A stretch of DNA of 64,000 bases. It comes from Phalacrocorax aristotelis (taxonomy: Eukaryota; Chordata; Aves; Suliformes; Phalacrocoracidae). A program made the position numbers and the translations under genes. Under the pieces are notes generated by a model. The model was given only the letters and a program-made list of their open reading frames with translations. It searched no databases and had not been told where the DNA came from. The stretch covers positions 109,571,463-109,635,462 of the forward strand of contig NC_134277.1 in assembly GCF_949628215.1 (NCBI RefSeq). The letters are read 5' to 3'. Of the stretch, positions 23,011 to 34,789 are shown in pieces (positions within the stretch are counted from its first letter, which is position 1; each line of letters opens with the position of its first letter).

Positions 23011-24387
23011 ATGGGAAGTAACACCGAAGCACTGGGAAAAGACAAAGACAAAATGTACACGAGAGTACTCCCGTTAGTCATCGTAAGTATCGTGATAAGA
23101 ATCACCGAGGGCATATACATACCGCCCCAGCCAAAACAGAATGTATGGGTTACCCTGGCAAATCTAACAGGCCAAGATTCCATCTGTCTATCATTGTCAT
23201 CACCAGGAAATCCCTTTTCCACCTGTTTGGTTGGAGTGCCAGTTGATAATTGGACGCTAGTAATACCACAAAATACACCACACTTACTTTGTGATACTTC
23301 CCAGAATTTTGTGAATAATTGGGACGGTTGGGCAGTCCATCACCCTCAAACTAGTCTTGAGTCACAAGAGCTTGAGCTATTGGGTTCTTTGTCAATGGAT
23401 GCTTGTTTATACTTTAATTATACGGGACGAAACCAGTTTCTTTCTTGGCCTGTGAATGCCACCCTAAGTATATATAAAAATGCCACTGCTTGGTGTAACT
23501 ATACCTCTGCAAATATATCACGCTCTAGCAATATGCCTATTGCGCTACCTGCAGGTTTGTTTTTAATTTGTGGAGATCGGGCTTGGCCTGGCATCCCGTG
23601 ACATATAAAGGGAGGGCCTTGCTCTATAGGTCGCCTAACGCTTCTTACCCCTAACACTTCAATGATTTATCAACATCATAGAAAGATGAGAAGCAAAAGG
23701 AGCACTCATAAGTTTGAGGACAACTGTGACTCCACAGCTGAATTTTGGAATCCAACAAAGGTCATAGCTGCTTCCTTCTTGGCTCCTGGAGCTGGTGTTT
23801 CTCAAAGCCTCACGACATTAAACAAGCTAGGGTGTTGGCTAGCTAAGCAAACAAATGCCACATCAGAGGCATTATCTGACTTATTACTAGATGTAGACTC
23901 TGTAAGACACGCTACGTTGCAAAACGGCGCAGCCATAGATTTTTTGCTTTTAGCCCAAGGACATGGGTGTGCTGAATTTGAAGGGATGTGTTGCATGAAT
24001 CTATCAGCTCACTCGGAATCAATACATGCAAGTATTGAGAGCTTAAAAAGGAGGGTCTCAGAACTTAGGGAGGATGATCCATGGCATTAGTTTAACAGCT
24101 TGTTTGATAGATGGGGCATTGGCAATTGGATCAAGAGTATTTTGCAGATGGGTCTAATGATATTTATAATGTTTAGCATTATATTAATGTGTGTCCCTTG
24201 TATATCGCAATGTATGCAACGAATGATGGAAAGAAGCATGAATGCCGTGTTCCTTTCTCAAGGAACAAAAGAAAAAGGGGGAAATGTGGGAAACTATAGG
24301 ATTGAATCAACATGTGGGTCCCATGATAAGTTGTTTAAGATAGAAAGCGGCCTGGAGGATTATGGGTATGTGATGGAATTAGCTTGA
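23011..24387 (+). pseudogene. env: ERV env, alpharetrovirus-like, two in-frame stops
   Basis: The envelope glycoprotein gene. The start at 23011 is chosen because it follows an in-frame TGA (23005) and leads into a hydrophobic signal sequence (about residues 16-34). The surface subunit has at least five N-glycosylation sequons and ends with LICGDRAWPGIP. TGA 23599-23601 interrupts the frame. It resumes to a furin-type site RSKR (cleavage after 23700), then an internal hydrophobic fusion region flanked by cysteines, then CX6CC (23968-23994). TAG 24088-24090 interrupts again, before a membrane anchor (about 24151-24205) and a cytoplasmic tail that ends inside the 3' LTR at 24387. The surface subunit is only about 230 codons, shorter than in avian leukosis viruses. 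No CXXC is seen in it. Confidence 0.9.
24267..24284 (+). other. Polypurine tract
   Basis: Eighteen purines (A/G), including five consecutive G, directly before the 3' LTR. This is the primer for plus-strand DNA synthesis. It also encodes part of the Env tail. Confidence 0.9.
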
Positions 24388-24691
24388 CTACAGACCCGGC
24401 GTCAGACCCGCTGATGGAAAATTGCAGAGAATCTGCAAGTCACAAGGAAGAGGAAGAAAGGCGAGGGACATTTCGACATTGAGAGCAAACGATAAACAAG
24501 AACAAAGAACTTTGGCACGAATTGCAGAACTAGACTGTTTGTTAAGGAAGTATCGCAACCCGTGACATTAATTAAGCAATTATCGAAGCTTGTTTACAAG
24601 AGCATATAAAAGCACTGCGACTTAAAAATAAAGCTGAAGCTTGCTCTATCACTCACGTTGAGTTGTCTGCTTGCTTTCCTCGCTCGCCGCA
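24285..24691 (+). repeat. 3' LTR of the endogenous retrovirus
   Basis: 407 bp, the same length as the 5' LTR, with 11 differences by hand alignment (10 transitions, one A/C transversion), several at CpG positions. TATAAA is at 24605-24610 and AATAAA at 24627-24632. It is followed by GGGGGGG and then the second part of the split CR1. The first 103 bases also encode the end of Env. Confidence 0.97.
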
Positions 24692-24826
24692 GGGGGGGTG
24701 GGGTCCAAACTGGCAATGCTAATGCCTTCACATCCAGTGGGGGAGTAAGCAAGGCCAACCAGAGCAGTGACAACGGTCCCTTAGCTGCGTCACCAGATCA
24801 CAATCAAAAGACCAGCCACCTCAAGG

Positions 24827-25912
24827 GTGTGCATGGCTATAGTGGGTCCTCATGCACCCCTTCAGGGAAACCTGCATGCTCAAGCACCTCTCTGTGAGAG
24901 GTACACCAACGCACGCAGCATGGGGAATAAAAAGGAGGAACTAGAGGTCTGTGTGCAGTTGCAGGGCCACGATCTCATTGCAGTTATGGTGACATGGTGG
25001 GATAGCTCACATAACTGGAATGCTGTCACGGATGACTACATACTTTTTAGGAAAGACAGGCCAGCAAGGAAAGGTGGGGGAGCTGCTCTTTATGTAAAGG
25101 AGCAACTGGAATGTATTGAGCTCTCCCTTGGAGTGGAGGAAGAATGAGTCAAGAGCTTATGGATAAAAATTAAGGGGCAGGCAAATATGGGTGATACTGT
25201 TGTGGGTATTTGCTACAGGCCACCTGATCAGGAAGAGGAAGTCAACAAGGCCTTCTACAGACAGCTGGAATTAGCCTCACAATCACAAGCCCTGGTTCTG
25301 ACAGGGGACTTCCACCACCCTGATACCTGCTGGAAAAGCAACACGGCAAGGCGCACACAATCTAGGAGGTTCCTGCAGAGCATCAAGGATAACTTTTTGA
25401 TGCAGGTGGTGGAGGAGCCAATGAGGCAAGATGTGCTGCTTAACCTTATACTAGCAAATAAAGAAGGTCTAGTTGAGAATGTGAGGGCTGGGGGTAGTCC
25501 TTACTACACTGACCATGAGATGGTGGAGTTCAGGATCCTGCATGGTAGAAGCAGGGCAACAAGTAGGATTACAACCCTGGGCTTCAGGAGAGCTAACTTT
25601 GGCCACTTTAAAGACCTGTATGGAGGAATCCCATGGGCTAGGGCTCTAGAAGGTAGGGGGGTCCAAGAGAGCTGGTCACTATTCAAGTACCACTTCCTCC
25701 AAGCTCAAGATTTGTGCATCCATATGAGGAAGAAGTCAAGCAGAGGAGCCAGGAGACCCGCATGGATGGACAAAGAGCTTCTAGAAAAACTCAAATGGAA
25801 GAAGGAGGTTTATAGTATGTGGAAAAAGAGAATGGCCACTTGGGGGAATATAGGAATGTTGTCACGGTATGCAGAGATGCTACAAGGAATGCCAAGGCCC
25901 ATTTGGAACTAA
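24827..25912 (+). pseudogene. CR1 ORF2 endonuclease region (broken)
   Basis: An apurinic/apyrimidinic-like endonuclease domain of CR1 ORF2, which would nick target DNA. Recognisable parts are the start-region motif YTNARSMGNKKEELE, an altered 'VTWWD' segment, VVGICYRPPDQEEE, LTGDFHHPD (catalytic Asp region) and YYTDHEMVEF (catalytic Asp-His). An in-frame TGA at 25145-25147 and the loss of frame after about 25900 inactivate it. Confidence 0.88.
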
Positions 25913-26230
25913 ATCTGGTGAGGGATGTCAAGGATAATAAGAAGGGCGTCTTCAAATACATCAGTATTAAAGAAAGACTGGGGACACTGTGGGCCTGCTG
26001 CTGAACAAGGTGGGTGCCCTGGTGACGCAGGATGCAGGAAAGGCAGAGTTACTGAATGCCTTCTTCACTTCAATATTTACTGCTAAGGCTGGCTCTCAGG
26101 CATCCCAGAGGTGAAAGAGAAAATCTGGATAGAGGAAGACTTCCCCTTGGTTGAGGAGGATTGGGTTAGAGATCATTTAGGCAAATTGGATCCTCACAAA
26201 TCCATGGGCCCTGATGGGATGCACTCATGA

Positions 26231-27058
26231 GTGCTGAGGGAGCTGGTGGATGCTGTTGCTAAGCCACCCTCCATCATCTCTGGAAGGTCCTGGAGGACAG
26301 GAGAGGTGCCCAGGGACTGGACAGTAGCTAATGTCACTCCAATCTTCAAAAAGGGCAAGAAGGAGGACCCGGGGAACTATAGGCCAGTCAGCCTCACTTC
26401 TTCAGCTGGAAAGGTGATGGACCAGTTCATCCTGGAGGTCATCTCCAGGCTTGTAGGGGAAAAGAAGGTATTCAGAAGTAGTCAACATGGATTCATCAAG
26501 GGACAATCATGCTTGACCAACCTGATAGCCTTCTATAATGTCATGACTGGCTAGGTTGATGAAGGGAGAGCAGTGGATATTGTCTATCTCAACTTCAGTA
26601 AGGCTTTTGACACTGTCTCCCAAAGCATCCTTACAGGCAAGCTAAGGAAGTGTGGGCTGGATGAGAGGACAGTGAGGTGGATAGACAACTGGCTCAACAA
26701 CAGAACTCAGAGAGTTGTGATCAATGGAGCAGAGTCTGGATGGAGGCCTGTCACTATTGGTGTTCCCCAGGGGCCTGTGCTGGGTCCAGTCCTGTTTAAT
26801 ATATTCATCAATGACCTGGATGAAAGGACAGAGCGTAACCTCAGCAAGTTTGCGGATGATACCAAGCTGGGAGGAGCGGCTGATACACCAGAAGGCTGTG
26901 CTCCCATCGAAGAGGACCTGGACAGGCTGGAGAGCTGGGCCAAGGGGAACCTCATGAAATTCAACAAAAGCAAGTGCAAGATCCTGTACCTGGAGAGGAA
27001 CAAACCCACACACCTGTACAGGTTGGGGGCTGACCTGCTGGAAAAACAGCTCCACTGA
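26231..27058 (+). pseudogene. CR1 ORF2 reverse transcriptase region (broken)
   Basis: The RT domain of the ERV-split CR1, with the same motif order as the copy at 5691 (PIFKKG, AFDTVS, GVPQG, FADD). It has an in-frame TAG at 26552-26554 and TGA at 27056-27058. Both stops correspond base for base to those at 6013 and 6517 in copy B. I count about eight substitutions between the two copies over this span. Confidence 0.9.
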
Positions 27059-27794
27059 GAAGGACTTCAGAGTTCTGGTGGACGGCAAGCTGACCATAAG
27101 CCAGCAGTATGCTCAAGAAGGGCAACAGTATCCTGGGGTGCATTAAAAGGAGTGTGGCCAGCGGGTTGAGGAAGGTTATCCTCCCTCTCTTTACCTATAC
27201 ACCCTAGTGAGGCCACATCAGCAGTACTGCATCCAGTTTTGGGCTTCACAGTTCAAGAAAGACAGTAAACTACTGGAAAGAGTCCAGTGGAGAGCTACCA
27301 AGACGTTCAGGGGACTGGAGCATCTCCCTTATGAGGAAAGGCTGAGAGTCTTGGGTTTGTTCACCCTGAAGAAGAGAAGACTATGGGGGGATTTCATCAA
27401 TACCTATAAATATCTAAAGGGTGAGTGTCAGGATGGTGGGACTAGGCTCTTTTCAATAGTGCCCAATGGCAGGACAAGGGGCAATGGGCACAAGTTGGAA
27501 AAGAGGAAGTTCCAGATAAACATGAGGAAAACTTCTTTCCTGTGAGGGTGCCAGAGCAGTGGAACAGGCTGGCCAGGGAGGTTGTGGAGTCTCCTTCCCT
27601 GGAGACATTCAAAACCCATCTGGATGCCTTCCTGTGCCCCCTGCTCCATGTATACCTTCTCAAGCAGGGGAGTTGGACAAGGTGATCTCCTGAGGTCCCT
27701 TTCAACCCCTACCATGCTGTGATTCTGTGATTTGAAGTTAGCTTGAGATAAAAAGTCTCTGCTTCTCCAAATCACCACCTTTCCACAAATTAAG

Positions 27795-27860
27795 GAGTTG
27801 GGTTTGGGGTTTTTTTTTGTGGGTTTTGGGGGGGGGTTTGTGGGTGTTGGGTTTTTTTGT
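27795..27860 (+). repeat. G/T-rich low-complexity tract, potential G-quadruplex
   Basis: Several G runs of three or more, including one of about nine, are separated by T runs. This is enough to form an intramolecular G-quadruplex on the plus strand. It lies just 3' of the CR1 end. Confidence 0.7.
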
Positions 27861-30800
27861 GGTATATACAGCTTCAAATGCCTATTTTTAACCTGTAGCA
27901 TTTTTCTTGAAGAATGACCACCAACTAACACAAACTTTATTGCTGTATCCTGTGCCATTTTTGTGTTTTCAGTGTTCAGATAGAGTTTATTGTTATAATG
28001 CAGCTAAACCCATATTTCTGATTTTATATTCCACAGAAGCATCCTCTGTTGTTATTGCTAGCCTCACTCTAGGGACACTGAAAGACCTGGGCCATGGTAT
28101 GAAATGTTCTTATGTACAAATAGTCCCTGCACCATAGGAGACAGTGAAAAGCATTTTTATTCATATGAGTAAAATGGCTCCTCTGCATTATGCAGTTATA
28201 GTCTGGAGATGAACTTTGCATGCCCCTTCTCCCCACTACAGGAAAGAGAATTTAGATTATCACAAAATACAGGTAGCAAACTATACTCAAGTGCAGCTGT
28301 TAGATCTGAGCAGATAATGCCAGTTAGTGAACAGCAACACTCCCTGCTGTATCTAACCTGTCTGTGTGCCAAATCTGAGCTCATAGTTCTTCACTATGCC
28401 CAAAAGAAAAGAATAGAGGATGCTTCTCTTCAGTTCTCTTTCTGTTCTTTGATGTACAGCATGTTTTAGTTCTCCTAGGTTAACTTTAGTTAACTTATCT
28501 TAGCTATCTTTGGTTATATTTTGCATAGTTTCTGATTTTCCTGCTGTAGACCCTGGAAATCATATACCTAAAAGTAAAATTTTACTTCTTTCACTGTTCC
28601 TATATCTTTCAAGAATTGTGCAGATGCTGTGTTCTTTCCACCTCCAATTATTTCTTTTCCAGCATCCTATTTTTTGTTTGCTACACTCTCTCCTTAAATT
28701 CTATTCATCTTCCAATTAACAATTTACACATTCTGCTGTATGTTCAGTTTAATAAACTTCTTTGCAGCCCAACTTAGCTGCCTTTACAAAAGTTCTCACT
28801 GTACCTGGTAGGACTCAGTAGACCAACTGATTACAAGAAATAAATCACACATCAGATGTTTTGGTTGTTATTCCTTAGAGCAATGCCACGTCTCTCACAT
28901 ACAAATTGCGAATCAGCCTTTGGATTCTTATTCCACAAGCCAGACACTGTAGGCTTAAGCCCTGGTACAAGTGTCTATGCTAGATGAAGAAACTCCCTTA
29001 TTTACAAAACCTGCAGAAAAATTACCTGCCTAGAAACAGGGGTAGTGATATAGATGTAATTTGTTTATGTTAGAAGATTATATGAAAAAAATACTTAATT
29101 TTTTACCAACAAAAGAGAATTTTATCATTGTATTGCTGCAGCAAGAAGCTATAAGCGTAATAGTTTGGGAAGAAAGTAGCTGAAGCGACAACCAATTAGC
29201 AGTGGGTGGAGGCATGCAGGTGAGTTATAAGGATGGTAAGTGAAGAGGCATGGGAGCAGATCATTGCATTCTCTAAGGAAAAATTCAAGAGTGGCCTCAC
29301 CTTCCAACTGGAGGAGTCCTGACTGAATAGGCAGGTCTTTCAGATGTTCACAATCTTGGTGTTTGGCTCCCTTGTTTGTTCAGTTAAATAAATCCTGTCT
29401 CTACAGACAGGTTGGTGCTCAGTGTTTTCCAAGGCCACAAAGATCACATCTGGACTGCCAGTGTGGGCAAACAGTACTCCATGCATCACGAAGCCTGTGT
29501 TAGTATTCAGCTATTGGTCTCTACCAACACAGCACAAGACCTGATCCCTTGAGTGTGCACAGAGTGGGCACCTTGAGGAACACACTGAAGCCTCTGTCCT
29601 GTCCCCAGACCACATTTTCTTTCCACAGGTGGAAAGAGGAACTGGACTGGGGGCTTGTGGTGTGGGTGCACAGGTCTCCCTGCAGCGTAGAAGGAAACAC
29701 AGCTGGGTCATACACCAAGGATCATGGATGTGGAGACCTTGGGAAGGCTCTTCAGGTCCATGGTCTACATACAGCCAAAAGAGATGGTAAAATGCATCTT
29801 AATGAAAAAGTGTTTTGTTCATGTAACAACTTACCTGGCATATGAAAAATGCTAACTGTGAAGACCCTATCCCACTGCACTCAGGAGGTTGCTTTGGGTC
29901 CCAGGCAAAAAGATCAAAAGAAGTACATCAGAGAACATCACAAAGGAGTAAAACACAGTGCCAGCAGAGAAAGGGACATCAGGGCCTGTTTTAGTCCCAT
30001 GCCATTTCTTTCCTTTGCGAAGCAATCAGAGAGCAGAAAGCTGCTCCAGCTACTATCTGTCTCACAGGCTTCATCAGCAACCAGAGTGGGAGCCGTGACA
30101 GCGTCAGTGACAGGAACACCCACCCCCTGCCTGCCACCAGCACCACCAACAATCAAGCCAAAACTCCCCTTTGCCCAGCTCGTCTGCTGCGACAGGAGAG
30201 GCCGTGACTACTTTGACCTGTAGGCCGTTACACCATGTCAAAAGCAGCAGGGAACTGCATGCTGCCTTCATGACAGCAAGATACTGATTTTATCAATGAA
30301 TGCATAAATGAGGCCAAAAGTACAACATGCCTCCAAAGAAGTTTCTGTAAGAAGAGTTTATGACACTCAGATGTATCCTGGTCTTAATCTGTGCTAATCT
30401 TAACAGGTTCAGAGAAGAGTTTTACTGATGCTAATACACATCTACCCAACTTGTCTAGTGCTAATACATTGAAGTAATTTAATTCCTCTGTCCTCTGTAT
30501 CTACTTTTGCTTGTTTGATGAAAACACATTTGTTGGTCGTAACATAGCTTTGGATCAGTGCTCTTGGCCTATTTACGAAATCTCTCTTCTGTCTACTCCT
30601 TGCCTATGCTGTCATTAGCGTAGTATTTCAGAACCAGAGAGTATCCTCTTAGGCTGCTCCAAGAGTCCCATAGCTCACCAAAAGTGAAGATCGTGGCCTT
30701 CTCTGCATTTGAATCACATAAATATTCTCTAACTTCGCAGACTGAGAAAACAATTTCTCTTGACCTCTGAGCTGACTAGCTTTGGCTAAGCCCCATCAGG

Positions 30801-33800
30801 GTCCCCACTGTTACCTCCCCAGTATTACCATCCAGTTAGCCTTTAATAAAGACAGGTAATTAATTGAGATAAAAAATAAAAGGTATCAATACTTCCTGTC
30901 CTTAAATAAAAAAGCTGGATGAAGTGGTGATAGGCCCTTTGTAGTTCAGTCCCCTCCCCTGTCCAGGGGACAGCTGAAAGCCTGAAACTTCGGCTTTGCA
31001 GTAAGCAGTGGTATAGAGAATACATTCTTTCAATCATGGCCCTAATCTTCAAATCACCACTTGAATGTTTTTTGCAGGAAGAATCACAGAAAAACAAGAC
31101 TGAAAAAAGACATTAAAATATCACGTACATTGTGCCCTGTCAAAGGGTGGGATCAGCCATACTTAGTATGACTGCACTAACACTTCTAACCATCACCCCT
31201 TTCATCTGAGTGCTTCAGAATGGTTTGAGATAATCTCTGGCCACTCTCAGTTAGTACCTATCAGCGGTGCTTCACGCATCAGAGTAGAAAGCTGTGAAAG
31301 ATGCAATACAGTATAAAAGGCATTTTAGAAAGACGTGTCTTAATAACCTAAACTGGACAATGTCATAACTAGCTCCCTAAACTGTAAAAGGGTAATAAGA
31401 GGTTTAGTAACCATCATTTTTTCCTGCCTTCTAATGGGAGCCAATTCCAGTAATGAATCATCCCCTAACATTTTGTTAAAGCACAGGTCAGCAGTACAGG
31501 CCTGGTGAATCATACGGAAGTGCCAGCTACAGACTCAAAAAAACACTGATGACCAGTGAAAGACCATAGAAACTTTCTGACAGACAGGAAGGGTAATTCA
31601 ATAATGGACAAACAGACTGGGAGGAAAAAAAAAAAAACACAACACCAAAAACAAACCCAAAGCAAAACACTTAGCAGATTCTTACTGGGTACTACTTTCT
31701 ACAAGAGAAAGGAAAGTATTTCTTGCTAGACCACAGAAAAGATCTAATAAGTCTTTATGCATTAGTATAATGATCTAAAATAAGTGATTAAAAATGCTAC
31801 TTTAATTATATATTATTCGACATTCCATGTCTCATTTCTGCAAGCTTACCTTGCAGTATGGCAAAGGCAAACATTACGAGCATATTGTTTGTTTGCTTCA
31901 TAAAATGCTTGCACATAAGAAAGTTTTTTGTATAAAAAAATGCTGTTAATTTGTTGTATAATTCAGCTTCTCAGTTGAACTTTGGTGTTTGAGCATTTTA
32001 ACTTTTTTAGAGTGACCACAGGCAATTCAGTGAGTGCTGACATATAATACCTGTTCTTCACATTCAGAATTCCCTATTTTTCCAGCCCAGTTTGTAACAT
32101 CAGTACTATGTACACATTAGCTGCCAGGTGTACCTTCCAGTCACCCATTTACCAATAAATATTCATAAGCAGGTGACTCTTTTCCCAGCTAGAACTAGCT
32201 GACTTTATTTACACTCTTCTTGAGGGGCTCTAAGAAGTAGCCCAGCCTAAGTCTCATTTTGTTTCTGCTGGGACCAATGCGGGGCTTGTTTCACAGAAGT
32301 CGTCTCTGATTTTGACTGGCCTGCCCTGTGATGACAACCTACCAACTATTTTTCTTGGCACAAGAAACAGAGTTCTTTTGATGACAAAAGACTTCTACAG
32401 TACCTGTTTGAACAGGCCAGCTACATATCCACTATTCCTTTCACCTGTGTTACTAGCACATGGCCGAGACACTGAATCTTAAACCTCCCCAGACTGATCA
32501 GAAACACAGGCACTGTTCTTCTTCTAGAATAAAATTCCACAGATATAGACCCATTCTGAAATTCAGGCTTTACTTTTCTGCTGTCTACCCCCATGGCCCA
32601 GCTCCAGCCTCTCGCAGCTTAACTCCACCTTTCCATTCCATTAAAGTTGTGAGCTCCCTGATTTAGCATTTCCATCTTCCTTATGAAACAAACGAGAACA
32701 AATTCATGTACCAACAGGCACCGCACAGCATGTCTGAGCACATCATTGCATTTACATTAACAGATAAAAACCAAGCGATTACAGACCACTAGCAAACAGC
32801 AAACCTTCTAAACCCAATGCACCGCACCTATGTCATCCTTCCCTGGGAGTCTCCTGCATGTCCATCTGAGTATAAAAGCCACTAATTCCTCAGAAAGAGT
32901 GAAAAAAATCTGGTCCCTGGGTTTTTATAAACTTCTGGTGTGAAGAGATCCCCTGAACAGCTGCTCACTCCCCTCTTCCCTCCTGCCAGACAAACACAGT
33001 TGCACAGTGTGAATCCTCCCCGGGAGCACTGCGCTCCCCATCCTGGGCTGGCTGCTTGGTTTGAGCAGAGAGCCCTGGCAACTCAGTGTCTTCCTGTCCT
33101 GTGCTGTCTCTGTAGTCAGGTGAAGGCATTTTAGCCCAACACGGGGCTGACAAGCAAGATGAAGGACAACCTCGAGAAGATATACAGTGAGAATAATGAT
33201 GAATTCACCATACACACAGACATTGTACACACACAAAATTGCAGATCCAGCAATGTGTGCATGCTGCTCCTATCTGGGCAAGTATAAATGTCTCTGATTC
33301 AATACATATAATGACTAAATGTAAGTATACATGCTACACAGGCAATTTTCAAGAATGCTATGACAGCAATATCAACATTTCTCTTTTTAGTAGTTTTCAG
33401 TGCTATTTCTGATGTCTCTGTACTGATATACAGGTTCTTTCCTCACCTTCTGTTCAGGTTAGTAAAAAATGCTGTTAATTCCTATTTAATGAAGTATCTA
33501 AATGCACCAGAAATAAGAACTAAATAATAACCAGTTAGCTCAGAACTGAATTGTTTTTTGTCAAGACTTTATTACACTACTGTTTCTGAGCTTTCCTACA
33601 AGACAGGCTTGCAATATACTGTATCTTATTTTTATATCAGGATTTTTTTAAATCACTGTATTCTTAAAGAAAAAACAAACTACATTATTTCAGGACTAGG
33701 ATTTATTTCTTTTCTAGCATTCACCTACTAAGGACTGAAAATGTGGCTGAAACCAAAGATGTAAAAATTTGAAAGCTAAATTATGTTAGCCAGAAATAAA

Positions 33801-34789
33801 CAGATCTGCAGAAAGAAGTCCAGTTTTGTGTCTGAGCCCAGAATACTGTCTTCCATACTGAAGTAACCAGTGCATTCAGTTGTACTAGGGAGACCATCAA
33901 TCAGTTTACACTAAAACATTGCCCTTGATAGCAAGATGACTGCAGACATACAAAACCCAAGTGGCTCTCATGAGCCCCTCAGATTCATAGCATTTAAAAT
34001 TTCAAGCACCATTAACCCCTCACAAAAGCAGGCACCATGTGCCCTGCTGTATTTAGCATCTGAGCCAGTAGTAAGAGTGAAGCAGAACCTGAGAAAATTC
34101 TTGTCATACTGGTTTGGTGAAGCTGCCTATAAGCGGCAGTTTTCTGGCTTTCCTGGGCTTACAAGTGCCTGGTTATGAAAGAAGACCAGAAAAGAATTTC
34201 TTTTTGGCAGGATTTGAAACATGAATAAAAAAAATAAATTACTTTTTCCCCCAAAAAAAACCCCAACCAAAGAAACCCAGCATGATTTCAGAAAGGGCAG
34301 ACTCTAGAGCAAACTCTGTTTCTAATTAAAATAACCCAGAAAGCCCAGTGCATGGCCTAATCATTCCGGCTAAAAGGATGGCAGATTTGTGTCTCCAAGA
34401 AATCAGTTGCTATTGGATCAACTGGGAAATCAATTTCTGCAAGAGCTAAGCTGGACTATGCCACGGTTTCTCAACTGAATTACATTTCTTCATGCCATCT
34501 CTAACTGCTAATAAATATAAAGAAAAAAATTGCTTGTCATCTATGATCTTTCTTACTTCCTCTTGCTGAGCTCCTCAATTATTGCAGCATGGAGGTCAAT
34601 CCTGGCTAAACATAACAGCCTTCAAAGTGCTGAAAACTGTGCCTTTGAAGAAGGCTTATTAATTCATTATTAATTCATGCTTATTAATGATGCTGAATGA
34701 CTAAAATGCACCTCAAACTCTATGGCTAGATGAAAGCGGGGACTGAAATATTTCCATTTGGGGGATGAAAGACAGACACTTCAAAATTC

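Larger units (their letters stand above)
16995..24691 (+). mobile_element. Endogenous retrovirus, near-complete provirus (betaretrovirus-like with alpharetrovirus-like Env)
   Basis: A 7,697-bp provirus in plus orientation: 5' LTR, PBS, leader, gag, pro with dUTPase, pol, a small unknown frame, env, polypurine tract and 3' LTR. Each LTR is 407 bp (TG...CA) and they differ at 11 positions by hand alignment, 10 of them transitions, so integration is fairly recent. It is flanked by GGGGGG on both sides (16989-16994 and within 24692-24698), consistent with a 6-bp target duplication. Reading frames follow the -1, -1 pattern of betaretroviruses. Seven in-frame stop codons (19085, 19930, 21873, 22371, 22910, 23599, 24088) inactivate it, and no frameshifting indel was found. 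It sits inside a CR1 element about 2 kb upstream of the MC5R coding exon, opposite to MC5R in direction. Confidence 0.97.
24692..27732 (+). mobile_element. CR1 LINE, main part right of the ERV (copy C)
   Basis: The remainder of the CR1 interrupted by the provirus. It runs from the upstream region of ORF2 through endonuclease and reverse transcriptase to a CR1 3' end ('gattctgtgattt', about 27720-27732). With the piece left of the ERV, this is the longest CR1 in the window (about 3.1 kb). ORF2 is broken by stops and frameshifts. From 26230 on it is nearly identical to the copy at 5691-7196, including shared lesions, apart from a divergent patch at about 27187-27285. A G/T-rich low-complexity tract follows about 65 bp further on. 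Confidence 0.93.

Noticed and set aside
26642-27097. Long minus-strand open frames within CR1 copies (also 6103-6558)
   Set aside because: They are antisense to the reverse transcriptase region and recur in both copies only because the DNA is repeated.
29849-30223. 124-codon plus-strand open frame
   Set aside because: No recognisable motif; low-complexity Pro/Thr/Ser C-terminus; treated as chance.
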